Counted from the first letter of the stretch, positions 1 to 10,332 are shown. The stretch is 64,000 bases of DNA from Brevibacterium sp. W7.2 (GCF_018137945.1 NZ_CP073089.1:1798001-1862000), one strand, 5' to 3'. The notes: generated from the letters alone by a model not told the origin. Numbers and translations: made by a program.

Positions 1-551
1 TCCCGGACTCACCCCTGTCCGCCGACGCCATCACGGTCTCGCCCTACCTCGGCGTCGGAGCCCTGGCCGCCGCGTTCGACCTCGCCGCGGCCCACGATCG
101 GGGCCTCTTCGTCCTCGCGCTCACCTCGAACCCCGAGGGCGCGGACGTCCAGCACGCCCGCACCGGTGCCGAGGCCCCTGGCTTCGGCGACTCCGTCGCC
201 GGGTCCGTGGCCGCCGCCGTCGCCGCCCGCAATGCCGAGCTCACCGGGGGAGCGGGTGAGCTCGGCCCCTTCGGCCTCGTCGTCGGGGCGACGATCGGAT
301 CGGCCGCACGGGACCTCGGCTTCGACCCGAGCGCCTGCGGGGGACCGCTCCTCACCCCGGGCGTCGGGGCGCAGGGGGCCGGCCGGGACGAACTCCTCGA
401 CGTCTTCGGGCCCGAGGCGCTCGCACGACACCAGGTCGTCGTCGCCGTCTCCCGGGCCGTGCTCGCCGCCGGACCGGCCGGTCTCGCGGAGGCGGCCCGC
501 AGCCTCAACGCGTCCCTGACGGCACCCCCGCCGGTGTCCGCCGGGCGCTGA
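1..551 (+). CDS. pyrF: Orotidine 5'-phosphate decarboxylase, C-terminal part
   Basis: The reading frame is open from base 3, so the 5' end lies outside the window; about 182 residues are present. OMP decarboxylase makes UMP in the last step of de novo pyrimidine synthesis. The visible part has the actinobacterial (type 2) signatures: SPYLG near the start, LTSNPEG, and VGATIG in the phosphate-binding half of the TIM barrel. The catalytic Lys/Asp cluster would lie upstream and cannot be checked. The gene precedes mihF and gmk, a frequent actinobacterial order. Confidence 0.88.
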   Translation, partial: PDSPLSADAITVSPYLGVGALAAAFDLAAAHDRGLFVLALTSNPEGADVQHARTGAEAPGFGDSVAGSVAAAVAARNAELTGGAGELGPFGLVVGATIGSAARDLGFDPSACGGPLLTPGVGAQGAGRDELLDVFGPEALARHQVVVAVSRAVLAAGPAGLAEAARSLNASLTAPPPVSAGR

Positions 552-635
552 GCGGCTCCCTGCGGCCTACCGCACAGTAGGGCCGGGGCGCGGATTTTCT
601 TCCCTGCGCTGTGTCGGTTGTCATGGTTTGTGTTT

Positions 636-641
636 TAGACT
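636..641 (+). promoter_or_regulatory. Candidate -10 box of mihF
   Basis: TAGACT lies 46 bases before the chosen GTG. TTGTCA at 618-623 is only 12 bases upstream, too close for a standard -35, so only the -10 is proposed. It sits in the 136-base gap after pyrF and would drive mihF and possibly gmk-rpoZ. Confidence 0.4.
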
Positions 642-687
642 GAAGCAACTTCCCTACCTGCCCGTTCATGGTGACAGAGGAGATAAT

Positions 688-999
688 GTGGCACTCGAAC
701 CATTGACCCCGCAACAGCGTTCGGCCGCTCTTGACAAAGCGTTCAAGGCTCGACAGGTGCGCGCCGAGGTGAAGTCGGCCCTCAAGAGCGGTGAGACCGA
801 TCTTGCGGCAGTGCTCAAGAAGGCAGGGAAGGACGAAGCACTCGCGAAGATGCGCGTGCTCGACCTCCTCCGGTCGCTGCCCGGAGTGGGCGATCGCCGG
901 GCCGAAGCGGCGATGGAAGAGGTCGGGATCGCCTCATCGCGGCGCATCAAGGGCCTCGGCGTGCACCAGAAGAACGCCCTGTTGGAGAAATACTCCTGA
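688..999 (+). CDS. mihF: Actinobacterial integration host factor (mIHF)
   Basis: A small basic nucleoid protein that bends DNA and is essential in mycobacteria; it is unrelated to E. coli IHF. The GTG at 688 gives 103 residues and has an AGAGG ribosome binding site about seven bases upstream. An ATG at 628 is in frame but would add non-conserved residues and overlap the promoter. The N-terminal half is a charged helix rich in Lys and Ala. The C-terminal half holds the helix-two-turn-helix element with LPGVGDRRA and IKGLGVHQK, typical of S13-like DNA-binding folds. gmk follows after 18 bases. Confidence 0.9.
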   Translation: MALEPLTPQQRSAALDKAFKARQVRAEVKSALKSGETDLAAVLKKAGKDEALAKMRVLDLLRSLPGVGDRRAEAAMEEVGIASSRRIKGLGVHQKNALLEKYS

Positions 1000-1017
1000 G
1001 TGTGACACTTTAGATCT

Positions 1018-1581
1018 GTGAACACTCGACTCACCGTTCTCGCGGGACCCACCGCAGTCGGAAAAGGCACCATCAGCTCCTATATCAGACAGCACCACCC
1101 CGAGATCTGGTTCTCGGTGTCTGCGACGACGCGGCCCCGGCGCCCCGGTGAGATCGACGGTGTTCATTATCACTTCGTCTCCGACGACGAGTTCGACGGG
1201 CTCATCTCCCGCGACGAGATGCTCGAGTACGCCGTCGTCCACGGCCGCCACCGCTACGGCACCCCGTCGGGGCCCGTGCGGCAGCACCTCGCCGAAGGCA
1301 TCCCCTCCCTGCTCGAGATCGACCTGCAGGGGGCGCGCCAGGTCAAGGCGAAGATGCCCGACGCCCTCTTCGTCTTCCTCGCCCCGCCGACCTGGGACGA
1401 ACTCGTCTGCCGGCTCACCGGGCGCGGCACCGAGAGCGCCGAGGAGCAGGCGAGGCGGCTGACCACGGCGCGGGCCGAACTCGCCGCCGAATCCGAGTTC
1501 GACGTCACCATCGTCAACGACAGTGTTCGCACTGCGGCAGAAGAACTCATACAATTGATGGGTATATCCACACTCGATTAG
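1018..1581 (+). CDS. gmk: Guanylate kinase
   Basis: Phosphorylates GMP to GDP with ATP. The protein has 187 residues, the usual size. The P-loop is GPTAVGKGT (residues 10-18), followed by the GMP-binding segment with [11 protein letters not shown] and GVHYHF. The start is a GTG 18 bases after mihF with no clear Shine-Dalgarno; the P-loop so close to the N-terminus leaves little room for another start. TTAGAT at 1010-1015 resembles a -10 but lies only two bases from the start. The stop codon abuts the rpoZ start. Confidence 0.93.
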   Translation: MNTRLTVLAGPTAVGKGTISSYIRQHHPEIWFSVSATTRPRRPGEIDGVHYHFVSDDEFDGLISRDEMLEYAVVHGRHRYGTPSGPVRQHLAEGIPSLLEIDLQGARQVKAKMPDALFVFLAPPTWDELVCRLTGRGTESAEEQARRLTTARAELAAESEFDVTIVNDSVRTAAEELIQLMGISTLD

Positions 1582-1929
1582 ATGGGACACCCCTTGCCTG
1601 CTCAGCCCGAAGGCATCACCAATCCGCCGATCGACGAACTCCTCACCGTCACCGGCTCGAAGTACGAACTCGTGTCCGTCGCCGCTCAGCGTGCGCGCCA
1701 GATCAACTCCTACTACGCACAGCTGCAGGAGGGTCTGCTCGAGAACGTCGGACCGCTCGTCACCCCGGAACCCCACGAGAAGCCCTTGTCGATCGCCCTG
1801 CGCGAGATCAACGAGGGCAAGATCGTCTCCCGTGAGATCAGCGAAGCCGACTTCGCGACGACGACCGTCGAGGAGACCGCCGAGGCGCCCGTGAACACCG
1901 ACGGCGCGATCGACTTCAGCGACCAGTGA
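1582..1929 (+). CDS. rpoZ: RNA polymerase omega subunit
   Basis: Omega helps fold and assemble the beta' subunit. The ATG directly follows the gmk stop codon, indicating translational coupling. The 115-residue protein has the conserved core [10 protein letters not shown], then SKYELV and AQRARQIN, and an acidic Thr/Glu-rich tail typical of actinobacterial omega. Its TGA overlaps the GTG of coaBC by four bases. The gmk-rpoZ-coaBC-metK order is a widely conserved actinobacterial block. Confidence 0.93.
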   Translation: MGHPLPAQPEGITNPPIDELLTVTGSKYELVSVAAQRARQINSYYAQLQEGLLENVGPLVTPEPHEKPLSIALREINEGKIVSREISEADFATTTVEETAEAPVNTDGAIDFSDQ

Positions 1930-3227
1930 GAATCGTCCTCGGAGTCGCCGGTGGGATCGCCGCCTACAAATCGGCGCACGTCATCCGGCGCCTCCGGGAG
2001 CTCGGGCACACCGTCACGGTCGTGCCCACCGCCGACGCCCTGAAGTTCGTCGGCGCCCCGACCTTCGAAGCGCTGTCGGGACAGCCCGTGACCACCGACG
2101 TCTTCGACGAGGTCGACAAGGTCAACCATGTGCGCATCGGCCATGAGGCCGAGCTCCTCATCGTCGCCCCGGCCACGGCGAACACGATCGCGAAGATCGC
2201 CGCCGGCCTCGCCGACGACCTGCTCACCGCCTCGGTGCTCACGACGACGGCGCCGATCGTCGTGGCGCCTGCGATGCACACGGAGATGTGGCACAACCAC
2301 GCGACCGTGGCGAACATCGCGACGCTGCGCGAGCGCGGTGTCCACGTCCTCGACCCCGCCGTCGGCCGTCTCACCGGACCCGACTCCGGACCGGGGCGCC
2401 TGCCCGAACCCGAGGAGATCGTCGCCTTCGCCCTCGCCGCGGCCCAGGCCGATACGACCGAGGCCGGCACGACTGAGACCGCCGCTGCCCAGGCCGGCAC
2501 GGCAGGCACCGACTCCACGGGCCCCCTGAGCGGCAGGCGCGTCGTCGTCAGCGCCGGCGGCACCCGAGAGGCGCTCGACCCCGTCCGGTTCCTCGGCAAC
2601 CGCTCCTCGGGCAAACAGGGCATCGCGCTGGCCCGCGCCGCGTTCGCCGCCGGCGCGCAGGTCGAACTCGTCGCCGCGCACGTCGACTCCGGACTGCTCG
2701 CCGACCTGCCTGCCGGCATCACCGTGACCCCGATCGAATCGACCCTCGACCTCCAGGCCGCGATGGCCACGGCGGCCGAGCACGCCGACATCATCATCAT
2801 GGCCGCCGCCGTCGCCGACTTCCGGCCGGCCCGGCTCGCCGATGCGAAGCTCAAGAAGTCCGGGGACGAGGGGATGAGCATCGAACTCGTCCAGAACCCC
2901 GACGTCCTCGCCGGGCTCGTCGCCGACCGCCGACCCGGCCAGTTCATCGTCGGCTTCGCCGCCGAGACCGGCGACGCCGCCCACACCGCACACGAGTACG
3001 CCGAGGCGAAGTTCCGTCGCAAGGGCGCCGACCTCCTCGTCTTCAACGACGTCTCCGCCGACCGCGCCTTCGGCCACGACGTCACCGAGGTCGTCATCCT
3101 CGCCGCCGGGGACGGTGGCTCCGACGTCGTCGACGCGGCGACGCTGGCGGGCACGAAGGACGATGTTGCGCAAAAGGTCGTTGCCGAAATCGCCCGCCGC
3201 ACCACCCCAGTAGAATCGACGCCGTGA
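1926..3227 (+). CDS. coaBC: Bifunctional phosphopantothenoylcysteine decarboxylase / phosphopantothenate-cysteine ligase
   Basis: Catalyses two successive steps of coenzyme A synthesis: cysteine ligation to 4'-phosphopantothenate, then decarboxylation to 4'-phosphopantetheine. The N-terminal flavin domain (about 1-175) has GGIAAYKS, the likely catalytic His68 in HVRI, APATANT and PAMHTEMW, where E. coli has Asn in place of the first His. An Ala/Thr-rich linker follows. The ligase domain starts near residue 200 with [17 protein letters not shown] and has NRSSGKQG. The start is a GTG overlapping the rpoZ stop, and its own stop overlaps the metK start. Confidence 0.94.
   Translation: MRIVLGVAGGIAAYKSAHVIRRLRELGHTVTVVPTADALKFVGAPTFEALSGQPVTTDVFDEVDKVNHVRIGHEAELLIVAPATANTIAKIAAGLADDLLTASVLTTTAPIVVAPAMHTEMWHNHATVANIATLRERGVHVLDPAVGRLTGPDSGPGRLPEPEEIVAFALAAAQADTTEAGTTETAAAQAGTAGTDSTGPLSGRRVVVSAGGTREALDPVRFLGNRSSGKQGIALARAAFAAGAQVELVAAHVDSGLLADLPAGITVTPIESTLDLQAAMATAAEHADIIIMAAAVADFRPARLADAKLKKSGDEGMSIELVQNPDVLAGLVADRRPGQFIVGFAAETGDAAHTAHEYAEAKFRRKGADLLVFNDVSADRAFGHDVTEVVILAAGDGGSDVVDAATLAGTKDDVAQKVVAEIARRTTPVESTP
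3211..3216 (+). promoter_or_regulatory. -10 box of metK, leaderless type
   Basis: TAGAAT inside the 3' end of coaBC ends seven bases before the GTG of metK. No Shine-Dalgarno or clear -35 is visible. A transcript from here would begin at or next to the start codon and give metK expression independent of coaBC. Confidence 0.6.
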
Positions 3228-4426
3228 GTACATCCGAACTGCGCTACTTCTCCTCCGAATCCGTCACCGAAGGCCACCCCGACAAGATCTGCGATCAGAT
3301 CAGCGACGCCGTGCTCGACGACCTCCTCTCCAAGGACCCGAACGCGAAGGTCGCCGTCGAGACGATGGTGACGACCGGGCTCGTCCACGTCGCCGGTGAG
3401 GTCAACACCGACGCGTACGCCGATGTCGCCGGCATCGTCCGCAGCCTCATCACCGGCATCGGCTACGACTCCTCGGACACCGGCTTCGACGGCCATTCGT
3501 GCGGTGTGTCGGTCTCGATCGGCAGCCAGTCTCTCGACATCCACTCCGGGGTGACGAACCCGCTCGACTTCCGCGAGGCGCTCGAGACCGACCACGGCTC
3601 GTCGCTGGGCGCCGGGGACCAGGGTCTGATGTTCGGCTACGCCGACAACGCGACCGACGTCCTCATGCCCCTGCCCATCCACCTCGCCTCCCGGATGGCC
3701 GAGAAGCTCAGCGCCGTCCGCAAGTCCGGGGAGCTGTCCTACCTCCGCCCCGACGGCAAGACCCAGCTGACGATCGGCTACGACGGGGACACCGCGGTCT
3801 CGCTCGAGAACATCGTCGTCTCCACCCAGCATGCCGCCGACATCTCCCAGGACCAGCTCAAGGCTGACATCGAGGAGTTCGTCGTCGGCCCGATCGCCGA
3901 GGCCTCGGGACTCGACCGCGGCAATGAGAAGATCCACATCAATCCCGCCGGGCCCTTCGTCACCGGCGGCCCGATGGGCGATGCGGGACTGACGGGGCGC
4001 AAGATCATCGTCGACACCTACGGCGGCTTCTCCCGCCACGGCGGCGGCGCGTTCTCCGGCAAGGACCCCTCGAAGGTCGACCGCTCGGCTGCCTACGCGA
4101 TGCGCTGGGTGGCGAAGAACATCGTCGCCGCGGGACTCGCCGACCGCGCCGAGGTCCAGGTCTCCTACGCGATCGGCCGGGTCGACCCGATGGGCCTCTA
4201 CGTCGAGACCTTCGGCACCGAGAAGGTCGACCCCGCGGCGATCACCAAGGCCATCCGCGAGGTCTTCGACCTGCGCCCGGCGATGATCATCCGCGAACTC
4301 GACCTGCTCCGCCCGATCTACTCGCAGACCTCGACGTACGGTCACTTCGGCCGTGAGCTGCCCGACTTCACGTGGGAGAGGACCGACCGCGCCGACGACC
4401 TGCTGCGCGCCGTGTCCGCGCACTGA
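3224..4426 (+). CDS. metK: S-adenosylmethionine synthetase
   Basis: Makes SAM from methionine and ATP. The 400-residue length is standard. Signatures include the N-terminal [27 protein letters not shown] and the phosphate-loop region [31 protein letters not shown] lies between them. The GTG overlaps the coaBC stop by four bases, yet it also has its own leaderless-type -10 box, so it may be made both by coupling and from its own promoter. No SAM riboswitch is visible. Confidence 0.96.
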   Translation: MSTSELRYFSSESVTEGHPDKICDQISDAVLDDLLSKDPNAKVAVETMVTTGLVHVAGEVNTDAYADVAGIVRSLITGIGYDSSDTGFDGHSCGVSVSIGSQSLDIHSGVTNPLDFREALETDHGSSLGAGDQGLMFGYADNATDVLMPLPIHLASRMAEKLSAVRKSGELSYLRPDGKTQLTIGYDGDTAVSLENIVVSTQHAADISQDQLKADIEEFVVGPIAEASGLDRGNEKIHINPAGPFVTGGPMGDAGLTGRKIIVDTYGGFSRHGGGAFSGKDPSKVDRSAAYAMRWVAKNIVAAGLADRAEVQVSYAIGRVDPMGLYVETFGTEKVDPAAITKAIREVFDLRPAMIIRELDLLRPIYSQTSTYGHFGRELPDFTWERTDRADDLLRAVSAH

Positions 4427-4428
4427 GA

Positions 4429-6513
4429 GTGGACGAGCCCCTTCCCATCGCGACCGGCACCACCGCTGTGGGGCAGGTGCCGCTCGCCCCGGACGCGCCC
4501 GTCGCCCGCGTCCTCGTCGACCACCCGGTCCCGCATCTCGCGCGCGCCTTCGACTACGCCGTCCCGGAGAAGCTCGCCGAGGCGGCGCAGCCGGGGGTGC
4601 GGGTGCGCGTGAAGTTCGCCGGCCGGCTCCGTGACGGGTTCATCCTCGAACGCGCGGACGAGAGCGACCACATCGGTCCGCTCGCCGTCATCGAGCGGAT
4701 CACAAGCCCGCTGCCCGTGCTCACCCCCGCCCTCCTCGAACTCTGCGAGGCCGTCGCCACCCGGTACGCGGGCACCCTGCCCGATGTGCTCCGGCTCGCG
4801 ATCCCACCCCGCCACGCCCGCGCCGAGAAGGCCGTGCTCCGCGCGATCGAGCGGCGGCAGATGGGGGAGACCGGCGGCAAGACCGCAGGCGACGAGCCCG
4901 GCCGGGACGATCCCGGCCGAGACGAGGACGCCCCCGAGGAGCCCCCGATCGTCGACGCCCTCGGCGAGTGGGTCATCGAGGCCGGCACCGAGGTCACCGA
5001 CGGCGATCCCGGCACCGCCGGGTCCGACCGCGCCCGCCTCGCGCTCACCTTCACTCCCGGCACCACCCCCGGCCTCGGGTGGATCACCGCGGGACTGCGC
5101 GCCGCGCGGGCCGCTCTGGCCCGGGGTGCCGCCGTGCTCTGGCTCGTCCCCGACCACCGGGAGATCGCGGTGCTCTCGGCAGCGCTCGAGGCCGAGATCG
5201 CCCGCGGCGGGCAGATCACCGAGTACACCGCCCTCCACGCCGACCAGTCACCGGAGCAGCGGTGGGCGGCGTGGCTGCGTGGCCTCCTCGGCGACACCCG
5301 CCTGATCATCGGCACTCGCGCCGCCGCCTTCGCCCCGCTCGCCGACCTCGGCGTCATCATCTGCCTCGACGACGCGAACCAGAACTACCTCGACCAGCAC
5401 GCCCCCTACCCGCACGCGCGGGAGGTCAGCCTGCTCCGGTCGAACCTCGAGGAGACCGGTCTCCTCTTCGCCTCGACCGACCGCAGCGCCGAGGTCGAGC
5501 GGCTCGTCGAGATCGGGTGGCTGCGCGACATCAGCCCCGCTGCCGCGGCCCGCCGCAGCTCCTCACCGCTCGTCGTCGTCCCCGACGAGGAGCGCGACCC
5601 CTACGCGTGGCAGCGGATCCCCACCCGGGCGTGGGACATCATGCGCGCGGCGCTCAAGCCCCGGGACGGGAGCGCGCCCGGCCCCGTCCTCGTCCAGGTC
5701 CCCCGCGGCGGGTACTACCCGGTGTTCGCGTGCGCGCGATGCCAGGAGACGGCCCGCTGCCCGGTGTGCGAATCGCCGCTGTCGACCCAGTCCGAGGTCG
5801 GGCCCTTCGCGTGTCGGACGTGCGGGTACCACTCCGAGACCTTCACGTGCGCGCGCTGCCGCTCCCACCAGGTGCGCTCTATCGTGCGCGGACGCACCCG
5901 CACCGTCGAGGAGCTGGTCAAGGCGCTGCCGGGCATCGAGATCGTCGAATCCGGGGGAGACGACATCCCCGTCGCCCTCGACTTCGCCCCCCGCGTCGTC
6001 GTCGCGACGACCGGCGCCGAACCCTACGCGATCGGCGGCTACGCCGCGGGGATCCTCCTCGACACCCTGTGGCCGGGCCCGTGGATGCGGGCGAGCGACG
6101 AAGGGGTGCGGCGGCGGATGCGGGCGGCCTCCCTCGTCCGCTCGCGCACCGACGGGGGAGTCGTCTACCTCGGTGATGCCGATGAGACGATCCGCGGGGC
6201 GCTGACGACCTTCGACCCCGCCGTGACGATGACGCGGTCGCTGGCCGACCGCCGGGAGCTCGGGTTCCCGCCGTACCGCCGGATCGTCGAACTCACCGGT
6301 CCCGGCACCGACATCGACGCCGTGCTCGCCGAGGTGCCGGAGCTCACCGAACTCATCCGCGACGACGACGAGGACGGTCAGCGCGTCGTCGCCGCCTTCC
6401 CGATCGCCGCCGGCCCCCACATCGGCACGCGCCTGGCCGAGACGACGGCGGCGCGCTCGGCGAAGAAGCTGCCGCAGGTGCGGGTGCGCATCGACGATCC
6501 CCGGTCGCTCTGA
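4429..6513 (+). CDS. priA: PriA-like primosomal protein N', helicase motifs degenerate
   Basis: Homologue of the replication-restart protein PriA. An in-frame GTG two bases after the metK stop gives 694 residues; the open frame extends upstream only inside metK. The N-terminal DNA-binding domain (VARVLVDHPVPHLARAFDY) and the cysteine-rich zinc region (CARCQETARCPVC, then CRTCGYH and CARCR, residues about 435-485) are clear. The helicase core is not intact: no GxxGxGKT loop, and the Walker B site reads CLDDAN instead of DEEH. This is known of actinobacterial PriA, so a structural or loading role without ATP-driven unwinding is likely. Confidence 0.88.
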   Translation: MDEPLPIATGTTAVGQVPLAPDAPVARVLVDHPVPHLARAFDYAVPEKLAEAAQPGVRVRVKFAGRLRDGFILERADESDHIGPLAVIERITSPLPVLTPALLELCEAVATRYAGTLPDVLRLAIPPRHARAEKAVLRAIERRQMGETGGKTAGDEPGRDDPGRDEDAPEEPPIVDALGEWVIEAGTEVTDGDPGTAGSDRARLALTFTPGTTPGLGWITAGLRAARAALARGAAVLWLVPDHREIAVLSAALEAEIARGGQITEYTALHADQSPEQRWAAWLRGLLGDTRLIIGTRAAAFAPLADLGVIICLDDANQNYLDQHAPYPHAREVSLLRSNLEETGLLFASTDRSAEVERLVEIGWLRDISPAAAARRSSSPLVVVPDEERDPYAWQRIPTRAWDIMRAALKPRDGSAPGPVLVQVPRGGYYPVFACARCQETARCPVCESPLSTQSEVGPFACRTCGYHSETFTCARCRSHQVRSIVRGRTRTVEELVKALPGIEIVESGGDDIPVALDFAPRVVVATTGAEPYAIGGYAAGILLDTLWPGPWMRASDEGVRRRMRAASLVRSRTDGGVVYLGDADETIRGALTTFDPAVTMTRSLADRRELGFPPYRRIVELTGPGTDIDAVLAEVPELTELIRDDDEDGQRVVAAFPIAAGPHIGTRLAETTAARSAKKLPQVRVRIDDPRSL

Positions 6514-6530
6514 GCCCGGCGCCCACGACG

Positions 6531-6536
6531 TACAAT
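6531..6536 (+). promoter_or_regulatory. -10 box of fmt, leaderless type
   Basis: TACAAT is followed by eight bases and the GTG of fmt, with no ribosome binding site between priA and fmt. It is probably the start of a transcript running through fmt, rsmB and rpe. Confidence 0.62.
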
Positions 6537-6544
6537 CTCTTTCT

Positions 6545-7543
6545 GTGGATATCGTCTTCGCCGGCACCCCGGAGGTCGCCGTTCCCGCGCTCGAGGCGCT
6601 CGTCGCCTCCGACCACACGGTCCGCGCGGTGCTCACCCGTCCCGACGCCCCGGTCGGCCGCAAGCGCGTCCTCACCCCCTCACCCGTCAAGGCCCGGGCG
6701 CTCGAGCTCGGACTGCCCGTCATCGAAGCCGATCGTCTGCGCGGGGACGTCATCGGGCAGCTGCGGGAGATCGGCGCCGATGCCGTCGCCGTCGTCGCCT
6801 ACGGCGCGATCGCCGGACCCGCAGCGCTGTCGACGGCGCGACTCGGCTGGTTCAACCTCCACTTCTCGCTCCTGCCCGCCCACCGCGGGGCCGCCCCGAT
6901 CCAGCGCGCCCTCATCGCGGGGGAGACGACGAGCGGGGTGAGCGTCTTCCGGATCGACACCGGCATGGACACCGGCGATGTCGTGCGCACCCGCACCCTG
7001 CCGCTCGATCAGGACGACGCCGCCGCGGCACTGGCCGCCTACGCCGCGGTCGGGGCCGGCGAACTCGTCGCCGCGTTCGACGATCTCGCCGCCGGCACCG
7101 CGGACTTCACCCCGCAGGACGCGCTCATCGCCGCAGGCGCTCAGCCGAGCCATGCCGAGAAGATCACCGCCGCCGACGCCCACCTCGACCTCACCCGCCC
7201 CGGTGCCGAGGTCGTCGCCCGCTCCCGCGGGGTCAGCCCCGCACCGGGACCGTGGGTGACGGTCGACGGGAAGCGGACGAAGCTCTTCGGCCTCACCCCG
7301 GTGGGAGGCGACGCCGCCCCGACTCCGGCCCCGACCGCCTCGGCGGAGGTCGGCCTGCTCACCTCCCACGACGGTGCCGCCGTGCTCGGGGTCGGGGACG
7401 GCTGGCTGCGCGTGAGCGAGATCCAGCCCTTCGGCAAACCCCGCATGAGCGCGGCCGACTATCTGCGCGGACACGGCGAGGTCCGCATCGACGCCGCCGC
7501 ACCGGCCGACGCCGGCCGCGCCACGACGAGCAAGGAGGCCTGA
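6545..7543 (+). CDS. fmt: Methionyl-tRNA formyltransferase
   Basis: Formylates initiator Met-tRNA using 10-formyltetrahydrofolate. The protein has 332 residues. The N-terminal Rossmann-like domain starts VFAGTPEVAVPALEAL; the catalytic region has SLLPAHRGAAPIQ and FRIDTGMDTGDV. A C-terminal OB-like domain begins near residue 220. The GTG start is set by the N-terminal motif and the adjacent -10 box. rsmB begins one base after the stop, in line with the common fmt-rsmB pairing. Confidence 0.95.
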   Translation: MDIVFAGTPEVAVPALEALVASDHTVRAVLTRPDAPVGRKRVLTPSPVKARALELGLPVIEADRLRGDVIGQLREIGADAVAVVAYGAIAGPAALSTARLGWFNLHFSLLPAHRGAAPIQRALIAGETTSGVSVFRIDTGMDTGDVVRTRTLPLDQDDAAAALAAYAAVGAGELVAAFDDLAAGTADFTPQDALIAAGAQPSHAEKITAADAHLDLTRPGAEVVARSRGVSPAPGPWVTVDGKRTKLFGLTPVGGDAAPTPAPTASAEVGLLTSHDGAAVLGVGDGWLRVSEIQPFGKPRMSAADYLRGHGEVRIDAAAPADAGRATTSKEA

Positions 7544-7544
7544 G

Positions 7545-8918
7545 ATGGCCCAGAAGCCCAACCTGCCCCGCCGGCTCGCGTGGGAGGTGCTCACCGACGT
7601 CGACACGAAGGACGCGTACGCGAACCTCCTGCTGCCGGCGAAGATCGCCCGCACGCACCTGAACCCCCAGGACGCCGCGTTCGCCACCGAACTCACGTAC
7701 GGCACCCTGCGCGGACAGGAGTTCTACGACGCCGTCATCGCCCACGCCGCCGGTCGACCGGTCACGCAGATCGACCCCGAACCGCTCGCGGCGATGCGGA
7801 TGGGCGCCCACCAGATCCTCGCGATGCGCGTGCCCGACCACGCCGCGCTCTCCGAGACCGTCGGAGTCGTCAAATACGCGGCCCCGAAGACCGCGGGCTT
7901 CGTCAACGCGGTGCTGCGCCGGGTCTCCGAGGCCGACCGGCAGACCTGGCTCGACCGGGTCGGGCAGGGGCGCTCGGAGACCGCCCGGCAGGCGATCGCC
8001 AGCTCGCATCCCGAATGGATCGTCCGGGCGCTCACCCAGGCGCTCAAGGGCCACGGCCGCGACGCCGGCGAACTCGATGCGCTGCTCACCGCCGACAACA
8101 CTCCGGCCCAGGTCGCCGTCACCGCCCTGCCGGGACTCCTCGACCGCAGCGCGCTGCCCGGCACCCCGACCCCGCTCTCGCCGCTCGGCGTCCACCTCGA
8201 GACGGCCGTGCCCAAGGACATCCCCGCCGTCGCCGACGGTCGCGCCCGCGTCCAGGACGAAGGCTCCGCCCTCGTCGCCCTCGCACTCGCCGAGGCGGCC
8301 GCCCCGGACGGGACGTGGGCCGACCTCTGCGCGGGCCCCGGCGGGAAGGCCGCTGTCCTCGCCGCCCGCGCCCGCACCGAGGGCGAGTCCCTCGACGCGT
8401 TCGACTCGAGCCCGCACCGGGCCTCCCTCGTCGAGACCTCGACCCAGGCGCTCGACAACGTCACCGTCGGCGTCGCCGATGCCCGAGACGCCGAGGGCCC
8501 GTACGCGAAGATCCTCGTCGACGTCCCCTGCACCGGCCTCGGTGCGCTGCGGCGCCGGCCCGAGGCCCGGTACCGGCGCAGCCCCGACGACGTCAACGCC
8601 CTGGCCGCGCTCCAGCGGGAGATCCTCGCCTCCGCCCTCGACGCGGCGGCGCCTGGCGGCGTCGTCGCCTACTCGACGTGCTCACCTCACTATGCGGAGA
8701 CCGTCCTCGTCGTCGACGACGTCCTCCGCCGGCGGCGGAAGGAGACCGGCGACGACGTGGAGATCCTCGACACCCCGGCCGTGCTCGCCGCTGTCACCGG
8801 CGCCGAGGCCGACTCCTTCGCCTCGGTCAGCCGCGGCGACGGCCGCTACGCGCAGCTGTGGCCCCACGTCCACGACACCGACGGAATGTTCCTGGCCCTG
8901 CTGAAGAAGGCGAACTGA
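7545..8918 (+). CDS. rsmB: 16S rRNA m5C967 methyltransferase
   Basis: SAM-dependent cytosine-5 methyltransferase for 16S rRNA (Sun/RsmB/NOP2 family). The ATG has an AAGGAGG site at 7532-7538. The 457-residue protein has an N-terminal NusB-like RNA-binding domain (about 1-150) and a C-terminal Rossmann fold with [15 protein letters not shown]. Two cysteines fit the family mechanism: Cys329 in VPCTG and Cys379 in YSTCS. One base separates its stop from the rpe start. Confidence 0.93.
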   Translation: MAQKPNLPRRLAWEVLTDVDTKDAYANLLLPAKIARTHLNPQDAAFATELTYGTLRGQEFYDAVIAHAAGRPVTQIDPEPLAAMRMGAHQILAMRVPDHAALSETVGVVKYAAPKTAGFVNAVLRRVSEADRQTWLDRVGQGRSETARQAIASSHPEWIVRALTQALKGHGRDAGELDALLTADNTPAQVAVTALPGLLDRSALPGTPTPLSPLGVHLETAVPKDIPAVADGRARVQDEGSALVALALAEAAAPDGTWADLCAGPGGKAAVLAARARTEGESLDAFDSSPHRASLVETSTQALDNVTVGVADARDAEGPYAKILVDVPCTGLGALRRRPEARYRRSPDDVNALAALQREILASALDAAAPGGVVAYSTCSPHYAETVLVVDDVLRRRRKETGDDVEILDTPAVLAAVTGAEADSFASVSRGDGRYAQLWPHVHDTDGMFLALLKKAN

Positions 8919-8919
8919 T

Positions 8920-9585
8920 ATGGCGATCGAGATCAACCCGAGCATCCTCTCCTCCGATTTCTCCGACCTCCGCGGGGAGCTTGAGAAGATCGCGACGGCG
9001 GACATGGCCCACATCGACGTCATGGACAACCACTTCGTGCCCAATCTCACCTTCGGCCCGCCCGTCGTCGAGCGGATCCAGGCGATCAGCCCGATCCCGC
9101 TCGACGCGCACCTCATGATCGCCGACGCCGACCGCAACGCGCCCGTGTACGCGGAGCTCGGGTGCGCCTCGGTGACCTTCCACGCCGAGGCGGCCGCGGC
9201 CCCCGTGCGACTGGCCAGGGAGCTGCGGCGGCTGGGGGCGAAGGCGAGCCTCGCGCTCAAGCCCGCGACCCCGATCGAGCCCTACATCGACCTCCTGCCC
9301 GAATTCGACCAGATCCTCATCATGACCGTCGAACCCGGCTTCGGCGGGCAGAAATTCCTCGACGTGTGCCTGCCGAAGATCGCCCGCACCCGGGAGGCGA
9401 TCTCCGCCTCCGGACTCGAGATCAGGCTGCAGGTCGACGGCGGCGTCTCCGCCGCGACCGTCGAGCGCGTCGTCGACGCCGGTGCCGACGTCCTCGTCGC
9501 CGGGTCCGCCGTCTACAGCGCCGAGGATGCGGCCGCGGCGATCGCCGAGCTCCGCAGCCTCGCCTCCGCCTCCCACACCCACTGA
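8920..9585 (+). CDS. rpe: Ribulose-phosphate 3-epimerase
   Basis: Interconverts ribulose 5-phosphate and xylulose 5-phosphate in the pentose phosphate pathway. It is a 221-residue TIM barrel with [10 protein letters not shown] at the start, [12 protein letters not shown] (metal and catalytic Asp), [17 protein letters not shown] and VDGGVS. It is closely packed behind rsmB, so probably co-transcribed with fmt-rsmB. Confidence 0.96.
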   Translation: MAIEINPSILSSDFSDLRGELEKIATADMAHIDVMDNHFVPNLTFGPPVVERIQAISPIPLDAHLMIADADRNAPVYAELGCASVTFHAEAAAAPVRLARELRRLGAKASLALKPATPIEPYIDLLPEFDQILIMTVEPGFGGQKFLDVCLPKIARTREAISASGLEIRLQVDGGVSAATVERVVDAGADVLVAGSAVYSAEDAAAAIAELRSLASASHTH

Positions 9586-9609
9586 CCGACCCGCGATCCG
9601 AGGCACATC

Positions 9610-10287
9610 ATGGAATTCCTCTCCTGGCTCAACACCCCGGCCTTCGAGCTGCTCGGCAAACCCGTGCCGTACTCGGATCTCTTCGGCAACATCTGCGCGC
9701 TGGCCACCGTCGTCCTCGCCCTCAAGCGGAACATCCTCTCCTGGCCGGTGCAGATCCTCGGGTCGATCCTCCTCTTCTCCGCCTCGCTCTCGGCCGGTCT
9801 CGGCGGCAATGCCTCCCGCCAGGTCGTCATCATCGTCGCCGCCGTCTGGGGATGGACGCAGTGGCGGAAGTCGCAGGAGGTCAAGGGCGAGGTCGTCGTC
9901 CGGTGGGCGACGTGGAAGGAGCGGATCGGGCTCATCGCCGCCCTCGTCATCGGCACCGCCGTCTTCGGGTACATCCTCTCCGTCGGCGGCTGGTCGTGGA
10001 ACCCCTACCCCGACGCCTACATCTTCATCGGCTCCCTCGTGGCGATGTACGCCCAGGGACGGGCGATCGTCGAGTTCTGGTTCGTCTGGCTCGCCGTCGA
10101 CCTCGTCGGCATCCCGCTGGCCGTGGCCGGGGGACTCGTCTTCTCCGGCGCCGTCTACCTCATCTTCCTCGTCATGGTCGTCATCGGCTTCCTCGACTGG
10201 TCGAAGCGCTCGAAGCAGACGATCTCCGCCCCGCACACCGGTGCGACCGACATCACCCGCGGCCCGGATGCCGCGTCCGGGACCTGA
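9610..10287 (+). CDS. pnuC: PnuC-type nicotinamide riboside/NMN transporter
   Basis: A 225-residue integral membrane protein with about seven hydrophobic segments. It has the aromatic motifs of PnuC transporters: WGWTQW near residue 82 and EFWFVWLAVD near residue 155. The family takes up nicotinamide riboside or a related vitamin by facilitated diffusion, coupled to phosphorylation inside the cell. A weak GAGG precedes the ATG. No NAD-type riboswitch fits in the 24-base gap after rpe. Substrate is inferred; PnuT/PnuX-like relatives carry other vitamins. Confidence 0.82.
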   Translation: MEFLSWLNTPAFELLGKPVPYSDLFGNICALATVVLALKRNILSWPVQILGSILLFSASLSAGLGGNASRQVVIIVAAVWGWTQWRKSQEVKGEVVVRWATWKERIGLIAALVIGTAVFGYILSVGGWSWNPYPDAYIFIGSLVAMYAQGRAIVEFWFVWLAVDLVGIPLAVAGGLVFSGAVYLIFLVMVVIGFLDWSKRSKQTISAPHTGATDITRGPDAASGT

Positions 10288-10319
10288 GACCCCGGTCAGG
10301 GCACGCAGCGGCGATGGTC

Positions 10320-10325
10320 TACCCT
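10320..10325 (+). promoter_or_regulatory. -10 box of hisE, leaderless type
   Basis: TACCCT is followed by seven bases and the GTG of hisE. There is no ribosome binding site. It would be the first promoter of the histidine genes in this window. Confidence 0.5.
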
Positions 10326-10332
10326 GGATCAC

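Noticed and set aside
3170..3224. SAM riboswitch before metK
   Set aside because: metK starts within coaBC with a -10 box seven bases upstream; no leader RNA exists to form an aptamer.
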